From NCBI GenBank assembly GCA_030068145.1, contig JAPJBO010000001.1, positions 434,001 to 498,000 of the forward strand: a stretch of DNA of 64,000 nucleotides, in the 5' to 3' direction. Of the stretch, positions 23,150 through 33,880 are shown in pieces; position 1 is the stretch's first letter, and each line of letters begins with the position of its first letter. The stretch is from Diplonema papillatum. Taxonomy: Eukaryota; Euglenozoa; Diplonemea; Diplonemida; Diplonemidae. A program made the position numbers and the translations under genes. A model generated the notes under the pieces. The model saw only the letters and a program-made list of their open reading frames with translations, did no database searches and was not told where the DNA came from.

Positions 23150-23415
23150 CGAAAAGAGACAGTCAGACGGTATCCCAAGAAGACAGACAGTCACCTACTG
23201 CGGCACCATACTGAGGAGGGTCTACCGTAAGTAAGGCATGTGGACAATGGCCGAAACCACCAATGACCAACAACTAAGGTACCCACCGACCCTCTTACCT
23301 CGTGTAACCACCACTCTTACGACACTCAGAGCACAAAGGATATCTTCCCATAACGACGAAGGTCACCCGGAGACTTTAAAACCCCGGAGTTTCAAGCGAA
23401 CTTTCACTCTAAAAG
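23150..23415 (+). repeat. ~255-bp interspersed repeat ending in the short A-tailed unit
   Basis: Near-identical to 30896-31154 and more distantly similar to 35150-35345. Its last ~45 bases are the GGAGACTTTAAAACCCCGG ... CACTCTAAAA sequence that also occurs alone at many other sites. Confidence 0.85.
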
Positions 23416-23774
23416 TGGGATCCGGGACTTTCGGAGTATAAAACGCACTGCCACTCCGAAAAGTGGTATTGGAGATCTCCAGCACCGGTACCACTGACTT
23501 TCACAATGTACCATTCAATCAGACGCAATAGGATCCGCCGAAAATGGCCGAAACGCCAGCGAACAGCCACATGCAGCACATCAATCCTATAAGCCCGCAA
23601 CGCACCGGACTTGCGAAACACAGGGCTCTATATTGTTGCTTCAGTGCGGAATTGTGGGTATCGTGGGCGGACGTTCCTCGTCAACGTGTCTAGTAGTTAG
23701 TCAGGTTCAGGAAGGAGCATGTTCGCTTTTCGAACGAGCACCCGCTTTGTGTGAAATACTCGAAGGTTTCTTTT

Positions 23775-24008
23775 TGTATACGCACCTGCTTTTGTAGGAA
23801 ATTCTTGAGGAGACTGCCAGTTGCGAAATGTCAAAGGAGGTAAAGGTGCTGTAGCCCTCACGAAACACAGGGAATCTGAGTTTAGTGGCGGGCGTATGCG
23901 TGTGGTGAACAACAAGAAAGACCCACTTTGTGATTGTATTGTTTTCTCCCCCCCTCTAGCCTCTGTCGAAATAAGCATAAGCAGGCAGTTCCTCGAGTAC
24001 TTTCTTTC
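23775..24008 (+). mobile_element. MITE-like repeat, GTATAAGCACCTGC family, full copy
   Basis: The left end reads GTATACGCACCTGC then GAAATTCTTGAGGAGACTGCC. The right end reads GCCTCTGTCGAAATAAGC ... CTCGAGTACTTTC. The two ends are imperfect inverted repeats of about 50 bp. Other copies: 26601-26808, 33663-33880 (both with right ends), and shorter ones at 35813-35930, 39387-39530, 43330-43459 and 54558-54683. Nearly all are preceded by a T-run. Confidence 0.8.
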
Positions 24009-24014
24009 TTGAAA

Positions 24015-24200
24015 GTGTGCTAATACTGCAGGGAATAGTTGACTAGACCTCTTGAGTTTGTGCTAACTACGATTGTGGGAGTCGGGAGAACCTAACATAA
24101 CCTAAAGCAGGACCGACCCCCCCTTTCGTGAAAAGCGAAGAATAGAAACACCTTCTTTTGTTCCATCTGTCATGTCAAGAGCTGCGACTCAACTATTCTT
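24015..24200 (+). repeat. Uninterrupted copy of a repeat that carries an A-tailed insertion at 36 kb
   Basis: The stretch from GCAGGGAATAGTTGACTAGA to GAGCTGCGACTCAACTATTC matches 35950-36178. The distal copy carries about 60 extra bases (GGAGACTCTAAAATCCCGG ... A-run) between GCGAAG and CACCT that are absent here. Confidence 0.8.
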
Positions 24201-24664
24201 GGCACAGCCCAAACTTTCGATGTCTCCTGGTGTGAATGGTCTGCAAGTTCGTTGGGAAAATAAACAGAAAAAGCCGACAAAGGGAAAAAGAGCTAGCCCA
24301 AGCAACTTCCGCCGGTATACAAAACCTGCACTCAACCATCTCCGCCTGGGGGTGGAGGAGGGAGGTTAGTCCGACACTTGCTCTTACTGGGGGAAAAAAA
24401 GAAAAAAAAATGGAAGAAGCCCTGCGCACTTTAAAGGTCAGCCGCTTCTTTCAACAAGAAGGTCAAACGTTGAAGAAAAAGAAGAAGAAAAATGGGTCCG
24501 CTTGCCTTCGATCATGCCTGCATAAAACAGGCTAAAGCAAGAATAACAGTAGAATAAGCCAACCGGTGCTCTCGCTCTCTCCTTCGAGGACGGCGCCCCC
24601 CCTCACCACCACTCCCCCCCTTTTTCTACGATTTCCCTTCTCCGAACTAAGATTTTCACCGAAG

Positions 24665-25240
24665 CAGGGCTTACGCTCCACGTGTGGAACGTGTAGATTT
24701 CCCACATGTTAATTTTTTATCAAACATGAAATGTTGGAGGAAACGAGAAGCTCGTCGCCGCAAACCGCGTGGCGTTTTCACTTGCGTCCTGAATCCAGCT
24801 TTACGTAAAAACGATCAGGCACTGCGTTCAACGAAAACAACTCTCTCTTCCCATCATCACCATCATCATCATCATTAGTTTTGTATCAGCCGCGGTTGTG
24901 CGCGTGACGAGCTCTTATTTTTAGGATTTCCCCCCCCTGAACACGAAACTAAGATTTTCCCCCCCACGTGTGCTTCCACGTGTGGATCCACAGGTACAAC
25001 CATGTGGATTTTGCTTTATTTCCCCCCCACATGCGCTTGTCACAGGTTGGTCCACATGCAGGGGAGTCTAGGCCCACAAGTCGCCGAGGCCGCACTGCCA
25101 GGTGTCGCAAGTCCAGTAGTGAGGCTATTTTTTTTGCCCCGCCGCACATAGGGGGAAAGGTTTTTTCCCCTCGAACCTTAATCGCCCACATGTGGACCAC
25201 ACGTATTTTCTCTGAGGCCGAAAACGGAGCGTAAGCCCTG
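24665..25240. mobile_element. Non-autonomous hAT element (MITE) with 8-bp target duplication
   Basis: Termini CAGGGCTTACGCTCC (24665-24679) and its exact inverse ending at 25240. Flanking octamers CACCGAAG (24657-24664) and CCCCGAAG (25241-25248) match at 7 of 8 positions. CAGGG...CCCTG ends with 8-bp duplications are diagnostic of hAT elements. Internal CACGTGTGG/CCACATGTGG motifs recur in both orientations. No coding capacity. Its left internal part (24728-24930) reappears inverted at 42598-42790. Confidence 0.88.
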
Positions 25241-25248
25241 CCCCGAAG

Positions 25249-28236
25249 GCAAAGTTTTGCCTACGCATTAAAGCTATCCCCTCCCCCAACGGAACGGCTG
25301 CCTGACAAACCAGTCTCACACCGCTGTCTTGTCTGCAGACCCTCAGGTTGATGGTCTGCCTTTACGTGTCCGTGGCTCAAAGGACTGAAACACGGCGCAG
25401 ACGAGACCAGTGCGGTGTTGAGCACATATCCATTCCAAGCACGTTCTTGCAATCCCCCCCCCCCCCCCAAACGGTCTCCAGAAGCCCGCTTCGTGTCTTG
25501 TCATTTTTATCCCCACCCCCCATTCCCTTGCACTCAACACCAGGGGACTTATAAGTTTGGGTCGCAGAGAAGCCTCACTCACACACGACTTTTGGTCCCC
25601 CCATTTTGCACGTCAAAGTCCGACCACGCCATGAATGCCTCAACTTCCCTGGTGAACATAATATCCCCCAGTCTGACCTATCACATGCGGCGAGATTGGT
25701 CAATTGCCTGGTCGAAATGGTCAACGGTTCAGATGCGCTCACAAGAATGCGTTGCGTTAGTGGAGTGTCATTTGCAAGCAAATGAGTATCATACAAAGAC
25801 CACAATAATGCTATACACTTTTGATTTTTCTGTGAAAACCTCCATCCTGAAGTGCATACTGCCGACGCGTCACTGCTGCTGTGTGCGCCCGGATTGGCGC
25901 CGCTCAAGCGGCCACCTTAAGTCACTCGTTTGTAAAGATTGCTCCGTTCTTCTCCCTGCCTTGTTCCCGGAGTAGGACGACACATACTACTACGATCGGC
26001 TTTGCCTCATGGTCGGTGTTTCCCCTTCGTTTGTTTGTGAGTATCCTGACTGGTCTTTTACCGGTCTCTGTCTACTGGAGTGGCCACGGCGGAAGTGGGA
26101 GAGACCCACCAACAGACGAACGGAGGAAGGAGCTCAGGCCGAAGTTTGTAGAGAGAATCTGTGTGAAAGCGGAAAGTAGGTGCGAGAACAGGCAAACCTT
26201 GTGCGCTAGCTTCGTTCAACCGTGAATCAACAAGCAGGGCCTTCCCCAGATTCTCACCAGAGGAACGCCAGCCGAACAACGGCTGCAGACCCCGCCTCAG
26301 AACGAGTGCGATGATGCCAGAAGAAGCCAGCAACAATTCCTACTACTACTGTGAAAACCTGTCAGCAGAACTACGTATTTCTTTTTGGAATTTGAAAAAC
26401 CGCGAAATCGGACTCATAAAGTCCCCTGCTCCACACCCCCCCGGGTCCCCCCCAACTCGCCACTCTTTTTTTCGCAGCAAGGAACACCCATCCTATTACA
26501 ATAGGACGCGTGAACCTCGTGCTGACCGCCCGTTTGTGGACTTTGTACCGACAAAGGATCAACGCAACCGGTTGACGTTGGCATGACAGCATTTTCTTTT
26601 GTATAAGCACCCGCTGTAGGAAATGCTTGAGAAGACTGCCCGTCGATAGATCAAAGGAGGTAAATGTGCTGTAGCCCACACGAAACACAGGTAAATCTGG
26701 GTTTAGTGGCGGGCGTAAGCGTTCGGCGGGCAAAAAAGACCCGCAAACTGTTTTCTCCCCCTCTAGCCTCCTTCGAAATGAGTACAAGGCAGTCCCTCGA
26801 GTATTTTCACGAGTAAAACAATGAAACAAACCTACGCATTTCTTTCGAGACATGTGTGTAAGCCGCCTGTGCAATGAGCAGACCAAGACGTGCTGACGAT
26901 CATGTCACTGTTACAGTTTACATGTCCGCGCTTCACATGAAGATCCCTCAAGACATAGCAGGAAAAACTTACCTGAAGCGAGAGCCCAAAATCTCAGCCT
27001 GCGCAATGTCGATACGTGAACGCATCCAAGTTCTTGATGAGGATAGGAAGGCATATTTCTGAACACGTGCCTGCTTTCGTACGAGGGACACGGAGGAAGC
27101 CGCCGCCAGCTACGAATTAGTAAAGCGACAGCCATTCGGAAATATGGAACTTCGGGGTCCTGTTGGATAACTCCAATTACATGGTAGTCTCTGAGCATTT
27201 CTTCTTGTTGGATAACTCCAATTACATGGTAGTCTCTGAGCATTTCTTCTTGTTGGATAACTCCAATTACATGGTAGTCTCTGAGCATTTCTTCTTGTTG
27301 GATAACTCCAATTACATGGTAGTCTCTGAGCATTTCTTCTTTTTGTACAAAAAGCTTGCACCATTCCGGTTTTCCCCTCGCGAAATTTGCCGTCTGTTTC
27401 ACTGCTCCCCCACTCGTCTCTTTTTGAATAATCCCCCGCTTTAAGAGGAAATACTCGACCGCTTTCATCGCCGCATCAAGAGATTCCTTGCTGAGGCATG
27501 CTCATAGAGTACAGGTCCTGGTGTGAGGGGGTTACCCCAGCCTTCTGAATACCGGCACCAGGCGGAGCCCCCCGAGTATGTCCTCTCACGCCTCCCCACC
27601 CTGGATCATTCGACCGCCCTTCTCATGAATAATATTACGGCACCCGGATTCTAAATCTCAAGCGAACTTTCACTCTGAAAAAGTGAGTGCGAGGACGAAC
27701 CAGTCCACCCTGATCGAGCCTGAGAATGCCGGCAGTACGTCATACGCCCGATGTTGAGCAGGATGGTATACCAAGCACAACGAATAAATGAGGGAAAGGT
27801 AAACCCTGCCCATCTTCCACCACACAGCAAAAAACCCCCAAGAGAGGAATAATTCCTCGGACTGGAGCTTTTGACTGATGGCTCTGACATGGTCGTAGGC
27901 TTATTCTCCGACACGGATTCGCCTGCGCTCTCATAGCACGGGTGATACGGGTTGTGATAAGCTACGAACATCCTGACGAGCCAGACTCACACAGCTGTCC
28001 TGCAGACACTCATGTTCCTCGCTTATGATGGTCCGCCAAGTGTGTCCGTGGCTTGAAGGCAATGCGCAGATACCCTTCCAAACGCGTTCTTGCATCCCCC
28101 CCCCCTTTCCCACCTCACAAAAAGAGTCCATCCAACAAATCTTTTTCAAAATTTTCACTCTAAAAAAGACCCCTAAGAGAGGTTTAATTCCTCCGACTAA
28201 CAGAACGAAAAAAGAAAGAAGCTGGAGAAGAAGAGC
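25249..28236. other. Intergenic, interspersed repeats, no gene
   Basis: Contains repeat copies at 25275-25450 and 27905-28100 (shared with 19500), the MITE-like copy at 26601-26808, a unit at about 26865-27010 that recurs at 60900-61060, the 45-bp tandem array, and A-tailed repeat copies at 27643-27683 and 28130-28166. A block at 25843-25980 repeats 3455-3600 of the CCCH intron. Confidence 0.5.
27161..27342. repeat. 45-bp tandem repeat, four near-identical copies
   Basis: Units begin at 27161, 27206, 27251 and 27296 (TGTTGGATAACTCCAATTAC ...). The period is a multiple of three, so the minus strand reads as four 15-residue repeats (QQEEMLRDYHVIGVI) inside an open frame 26911-27468. That frame otherwise overlaps dispersed repeats and shows no domain, so I do not call a gene. 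Confidence 0.9.
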
Positions 28237-28550
28237 TTAAAGGGGGGGGGGGTCGAATAATAACACCTGTGTTATTATTCGATTTGTCGAGTACTAAAAA
28301 AAGTTCCGATCGAGTAGTGGTCGTGTTCTTAAACAATCAGACGTGTGTCAAATACCGTAAACGGAAATAAGTTGGACCGGACAAAATGGTCCAACTCACC
28401 TATTTCGGGCTCTCGCGGTCCAACTTTTGTCCGGTCCAACTATTTTCGGGGGGTCCTGTGCATTTAGTGAAATTTCGCGGCTGACCACTGACCAACACTG
28501 GCTTCACTTCCTTAGTTTGCACGTCGCGCATGAGCCCGCCGCCAGGAGTT

Positions 28551-28991
28551 CTAGAACACTGCGCGGCACAACCCGCAGTGTCCCATCCGTCTGCCCCTTT
28601 GCTTTGGTACAGTGCAAACGCAAAAATGTAGAGTGAAAACTAAGTGGATCGAGGTTGGCTGACACTGAAGGGTGGAGCTGCTTATGTTGCGTAGGTCGGC
28701 TGAGTCAGGATAGTGGCGGAGGTGGGTGTCGTCGTTTATCGTCAGGACGTGGTCTGATGTAGCTGTTTCGTCACACCCGGGCACTCTACATTTGACCTTC
28801 GTACCGTAGGGCATGATGCCTCGGCGTACGATGGCCTGCAACAAGTCAGTTGTGCCATGTAACTTTCGTAGTTTTGTGAAAGTCTGTGCGCGCATACAGC
28901 TCGGTGGCGTTACTTCTGATAGACGTTTCCGCACCTCGTGGTCGCGTAAACGCTCGGCACAGCGCCGAATGAAGCGCCCGGATTCTTCCAT
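28551..28991 (-). CDS. Transposon-borne exon with Cys/His motif
   Basis: 146-residue minus-strand frame starting MEESGRF right after GTAAGCACAG, which resembles a splice acceptor. It holds CRVPGCDETATSDHVLTINDDTHLR split by a C-x4-C pair and a conserved H-x-LT-x3-D-x-THLR tail; the homolog at 9168-9716 keeps these positions. Resemblance to the C-terminal zinc motif of LINE ORF2 proteins is partial. Could be the last exon of the element's own gene or a captured host exon. No upstream exon identified. Confidence 0.5.
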   Translation of the reverse strand: MEESGRFIRRCAERLRDHEVRKRLSEVTPPSCMRAQTFTKLRKLHGTTDLLQAIVRRGIMPYGTKVKCRVPGCDETATSDHVLTINDDTHLRHYPDSADLRNISSSTLQCQPTSIHLVFTLHFCVCTVPKQRGRRMGHCGLCRAVF

Positions 28992-29224
28992 CTGTGCTTA
29001 CCTGTCGTCCTCCGGACCGTTTGACATGGATTTTTTTTTTTCAACCCCGCCTAAGCAGGGAAGTAGCTTGGGCTCTGGGCCCCACGTAAAATCCTACCAA
29101 ATGTTGTACAGAGCGCTTTTCAGGGTCCTCGGGGCACTTTGTGTGTGTGGAGCTCAGACTGACACTGTGTTGGGGGGTGTTCGGACAAAATGCGGCGCGT
29201 GCAGGTGGGTTTTGCTCATGGAAG

Positions 29225-29645
29225 GTAGCAACACAGCAAGAATTGCTAACCGCTTTGTAGCCCACAGAGACTGTGGCAACTTTGATGTGAGCTAACTTAT
29301 AGTTGTCGCTACTGTCCACCACAGAGGCTGTCCTTCGGGAAGCAAAAGAACCATGCGAAGAAGGCGAGTGCCGCTTAGCGGTTTTCTGCGACAGCAGGGC
29401 GGCTAACACTACACACGTCAAGACCAGCGCCGCAGGCGCGGAAAAATTGATATTGCCGCTTTGTAGTCCACAGGGACTGCGGCAAAGTTGATGCGAGTCA
29501 AGTGCGCACTTATGCACTCTGCAGGGTGCTCCTCTTTGTGGTTGTCACTACTGCCCACCACAGAGAGCAGCAGTCTTCTTGGCAACACGACACGAAACAT
29601 GTGTATTACACAAGCCAAAAATGCCAGCGCCGCAGGCGCGGAAAA
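29225..29645. repeat. Tandem duplication of ~210 bp inside the TIR element
   Basis: Two diverged copies, each running from GTAG(C/T)CCACAG through a CACCACAGAG block to GCGCCGCAGGCGCGGAAAA (ends near 29447 and 29645). The ends carry the palindromic CCGCAGGCGCGG motif. Confidence 0.7.
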
Positions 29646-29739
29646 TTTGCCAAGCTATTGGGCCAGTATTGCCCAAAATTGAGGGTGTACGTTGCTAGAC
29701 CCATGATCCAGAGGTCGTACTGTAGCATCATCCCCACCC

Positions 29740-29875
29740 ACTGCACTGCCTACAACACACCCACCACCACCACTGCCCACCGCACCACCCACCCACTGCA
29801 CTACCTCCACGACCTCCCACCACATGACCACCCACTACCGCCGCCCCCCCACGACACCACCGGCCGCTGGCTATA
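29740..29875. repeat. CAC/CCA-rich low-complexity tract
   Basis: Imperfect repetition of CCACC/CACTGC words over about 130 bp within the TIR element. No coding meaning inferred. Confidence 0.6.
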
Positions 29876-30105
29876 ACTATAGTTTTTTTTTTTTTTGGAT
29901 GTTGTATGGGGTTAACATTGGGTATATGAAGCTACTTCTCTGCGTCTAAGTGAAAACGTGCCTGGGCGGAAATATGTTGGACCGGACAAAATGGTCCAAC
30001 TGTTTTGGTCGTCGCGCGGTCCAACTTTTGTCCGGTCCAACATATTTCCGGTCCAACTTATTTCCGTTTACGGTAACTGTTATTATTCGACCCCCCCCCC
30101 TTTAA

Positions 30106-33100
30106 CACCATCAAAAGAAAAAGAAAAAGAAAAAGAAAACGCTAACTCAAACAATTTCTGTCGGTAGAGAAAACCCTACCGCAAAAGATCCACCACCTCC
30201 GGGTGGGCGGTCTGACACACTTGCTGTCCCCGGGGGAAAAAAAAAAGAAAACACAAACATACATTCAAAGAAAAGGTCCAACTCGGACAACCGACCAGCA
30301 ACACAAAAAAGGAAAAAGACCAACCCAAACAATTCGCCGGAATCAACGGCCTGCGGGTGGGTTCGTTTGGCACTTGCTGTCGTTGAGGGAAAAAAAAAAA
30401 AGGAATGCGCAGCAACACATTGCGGTCCTGCAAAAAGAATACGAAATATCAAAAAAAAAAATAAAACGAGTGAAGTGTGCTGTTTGTTTGAACGGCACAC
30501 GTCCGCTCGCCAGAACGGAATCTGGTGCAAATAAAAAATAGAAACGCGCAGCGCCTTGCCCACCCTCTTTCTTTCACCTCCCCTCCCCCCACTACGTATC
30601 ATAAGGTGATCTGCTTGGAACGGAGGTACGAACAACCATGTAACAGACATCGCGGCCCTGTCTGCAGACATGCAGCTCCACGCTGGTTTGTAGGATCAAA
30701 AAAAAATACGGGCGCAGAAGGGACACGATGTTCAAGCGAATCCCGTTCCAAGCACGTCTTGCACCACCCCACCCCGAGTGTTAGAGTGAAAGAGAGTGTC
30801 AGAGACGGAGATTCCCATTTTTTTTAATAGTACGTTGGTACTGACGGGAACATTTCCGGGACGCTTGCACATGAACGGGAAAAATTGAAGCCACGACGAA
30901 AAGAGACGGTCATACGGTACCAAGAAGACAGACAGTCACCTACTGCGGCACCATACTGAGGAGGGCCTACCGTTAGTAAGGTATGTGGACAAAGGCCGAA
31001 ACCACCAATGACCAACAACCAAGGTACCCACCGATCCTCTTACCTCGTGTAACCACCACTCTTACGACACAGAAAGGATATCTTCCCATAACGACGACGG
31101 TCACCCGGAGACTTTAAAACCCCGGAGTTTCAAGCGAATTTCACTCTGAAAAAGTGCTAGTGGACAGGAAACCCTCCCAGAGAGGTTAGTACCCTGTACA
31201 ACGTGAAGAACAAGAAAGCTTCGGTATAATTTTCATCGCCTTCGGTCAGTTGTTGCTGATCGTCTTGCTTCGTTTCTCAGTGCAAGCCCGGAAATGTTTT
31301 CTTACCCTTTCCCCACACCAGACCCTACTGCAATAACCCCATCCTCCCACTTTCTCCCCATTCCAATGTCCCCGCATCTTGTCTCACTTTGTTTTCATCT
31401 TCCTCTCTTTTACCCACCGCGCAATGCGGGGCCTCTTTTTGCGGTCTTCTCCTTCTTTTATAAATAGTTCTGTGCGTACTGAAATCAACGTTTCCGGAGC
31501 AACGGCTGTACAAGGAGAACGTCAGAGGGACCAACCAAGAAAACGTCGTCAAAGCGTCGTCAAACTCCGCGCAGCGCGGTAGCTTGCAAACGGGCACTGT
31601 GCCCCAGTTGGCTTCATCCTCGAGGATATCAGTCGAGTAAGTGCCATTTTTTGTTTGTACGTGCCTAGCCTGCTAGTGGATGATGGTGAGTGAATATGCT
31701 CGTTAGGCTAATCTTCTCCCAAACACGCTGCCAGTGTTCTCTTTCGTGTGTACAATGCATTGTTACTACGAAAAAGGGCTACTTCAGGAAACATCTCCCC
31801 ACAGGGAGGGTTACCCCTCTGTACACGCGACGAACAGGAATCGTGTTGAGGGAACACGTCAGTTAGACGTTGGCAGACACTCCGTTCCGGCGTGGTAGAA
31901 AGGGCGCTGGGTCTCTGCGACGCCGGCAAGTGTCCGCCGAAGTCTAATTGAAAATCTAAACCACAATAAACGCTTGAAACGTTCCTGGCTGTATCATTTT
32001 GATCGGTTGATGCTGATCGTCCTTTCTTTCGTTCATCAGTGCACGACCGTGAAGTTTCGGAAATGTTTTAGGTTCCCTTTTGTGTTGCACTCGCGTGAAG
32101 AAGCTCGGGGTTACTTCATTGAACCCTGACGTGGAATCCCGGTTCTAGAGTGGGCCACTTTTGGCAAGCAGGACTGGCAACAGAGAGCTGATTTAAGGTG
32201 TCCGAGTGATCGCTCATCAGATCCCACAAAGAGTGTCGGTTCATCTTGACAGCAGGACGGTGGCCACGGAAGTCGGCATCCGATAATGAGTGTAACAACT
32301 CACCTCCCGAATGCACCCGGAGACCTGATGGTAAATCTGTTGACTACGGCAGACCGCAAGATGCAACGCGGCGATTGGTACTTGAGTAACCGAGTTGTCA
32401 GTATCCATCCTACAGCACGTAGAGGGTACGATATACCTAGCAGCACTACCTCGTGGTATGCTGAGGATACTACGTAGGGCACATGCTAGTGGATGTACGT
32501 CACGTAGCCACCGGACGACAGCAAACGTACTCGCCGACACTCGTTCTCCACGTGCAGCCACCACCTTTAGCAACACGTTGCGGACACATAGTTCCGAGCG
32601 AACTGTAACCCTAAAAAGTAAGTCCAAACTGCCGAGGGTAGGTCGACCGAGACTTTGAAACCCCGGATTTCTGATGCAACACTTCCGCCCCGAACCATTG
32701 TTTTCGACGAGACGGCTAGGTGCGCTGATCAGTACAGGCCATGGTGTTAACTTCCATTGATCTATCACCCTTGCACAGGGGTGAAAAAGCGTCTCTTGAG
32801 AAACCTCTGCTGCATTGAGTCAGTGGGGGATGGGAAAGGAGGGCAAATCCGTGTTGCCAGTGCGCACAAACGAAACCTCGTTCCCTGTCTTCTTTTCACT
32901 TTCGTGCTCAGTCGAGGTTCGGCGAGACAACGTGTTTGCAGTCTTGGTTGGATAGAAGCAGTGGTTACCCGCGCCATATTCGATAAAAGGCGCATGTCCC
33001 ACCTGTTGGTTCTCGTCGTTGGTGCGTCTTGCTTTCGGCCTAGGTCGGCGCTCCCCGCAGCACTTTGCGCCTGAGGTCGTTTTTTTTTTTCAGGCTGCTG

Positions 33101-33346
33101 TCTCCGACGTTTTTGGTAAGAACCAGGTTGACAGCAATGTGCAGGGGAATCGCCCCACCGGCACAAACAAAACGAAGCGCCTGTCTTCCTTACGCGAACA
33201 ACCCTGTTGTCACGTCAGAAAAGACCGTTGGAAGCGTTTGCGAAGCTATGTGGCGTTGTCTCCAGGGCGAGCGCAAACAAAAAATAAAAATAAAATAATA
33301 GCCCCGCTTGTGCACCAAGCGAATTTTTGTCAAGGTCCTTTTTTTA
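30106..33346. other. Intergenic, repeats only
   Basis: Includes a purine-rich stretch (30110-30550), a copy of the 19500-type repeat at about 30630-30770, the ~255-bp repeat at 30896-31154, an inverted CGCTGGCAGCGTGTTTGG-family copy at about 31655-31770 and an A-tailed repeat copy at about 32590-32620. No gene signature. Confidence 0.45.
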
Positions 33347-33658
33347 GTCGTATAAGATCGAAGATCTTAGAAGATTAATACTATTCCGACGAGAACTAAC
33401 ACTTGTACAAAGGTTATTACCCCGTCGCTCTCGAGAAGAACACCGTAATTTTACCCCTCGCTTGCCCACCCACCCTTGCCCATTTTTATCTTCTAGTCCA
33501 GTGTCCTGAGGCGTCACGAAGAAGTTCGTGGCATACACACGAGAATCTCTGCATGACCTTTCTACGTTTGTTACGCACCATCAATCTGACATCACGCAGC
33601 AGCAAGGACGAGAGCAGCGAGTACGGAGCAGCGAGACGGGCGAGGAGGAGAGTATTAC
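33347..33658 (+). repeat. 312-bp repeat shared with myosin intron 4
   Basis: Colinear over its whole length with 52588-52899, with roughly nine substitutions by eye. Begins GTCGTATAAGATCGAAGATC and ends GAGGAGGAGAGTATTA. Directly followed by the MITE-like copy at 33663. Confidence 0.92.
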
Positions 33659-33880
33659 CAATGTATACGCACCTGCTTCGTTGGAAATACTTGAGGAGGC
33701 TGCCTGTGTTGCGAAATCTCAAAGGAGGTAAAGGTGCTGTTGCCCACTCGAAGCACAGGTTAATCTGGGTTTAGTGGCGGGCGTACGCGTTCAACTAATA
33801 AAGACCCTCTTTGTAGTGGTCCTGTTGCTCCCCTCGCCTCCTTCGAAGTAAGCACGAGGCAGCCCCCCCTCGATTATTAC

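Larger units (their letters stand above)
28355..30073. mobile_element. 1.72-kb TIR element (TTGGACCGG family), complete copy
   Basis: Perfect 26-bp termini beginning CCGTAAACGGAAATAAGTTG, bounded by TA at 28353-28354 and 30074-30075. Behind each TIR lies a second inverted pair (GGACCGGACAAAATGGTCC / GGTCCAACTTTTGTCCGG), so each end can itself fold. It carries a minus-strand exon (28551-28991) and a tandem duplication (29225-29645). No recognisable transposase. A related end with a homologous exon is inside the element at 8508-10563. Confidence 0.88.
28241..30101. mobile_element. Small TTAA-flanked MITE split by a nested TIR element
   Basis: Left terminus is A then a G-run then TCGAATAATAACA at 28241; right terminus is TGTTATTATTCGA then a C-run then T at 30101. 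TTAA at 28237-28240 and 30102-30105 flanks it, as expected for piggyBac-type insertion. Only about 112 bp on the left and 26 bp on the right belong to this element. The remaining 1.72 kb is the nested element 28355-30073. Confidence 0.75.

Noticed and set aside
24857-24876. Poly-histidine coding tract
   Set aside because: A CAT microsatellite inside the hAT MITE, present inverted and shortened at about 42640; not a gene.
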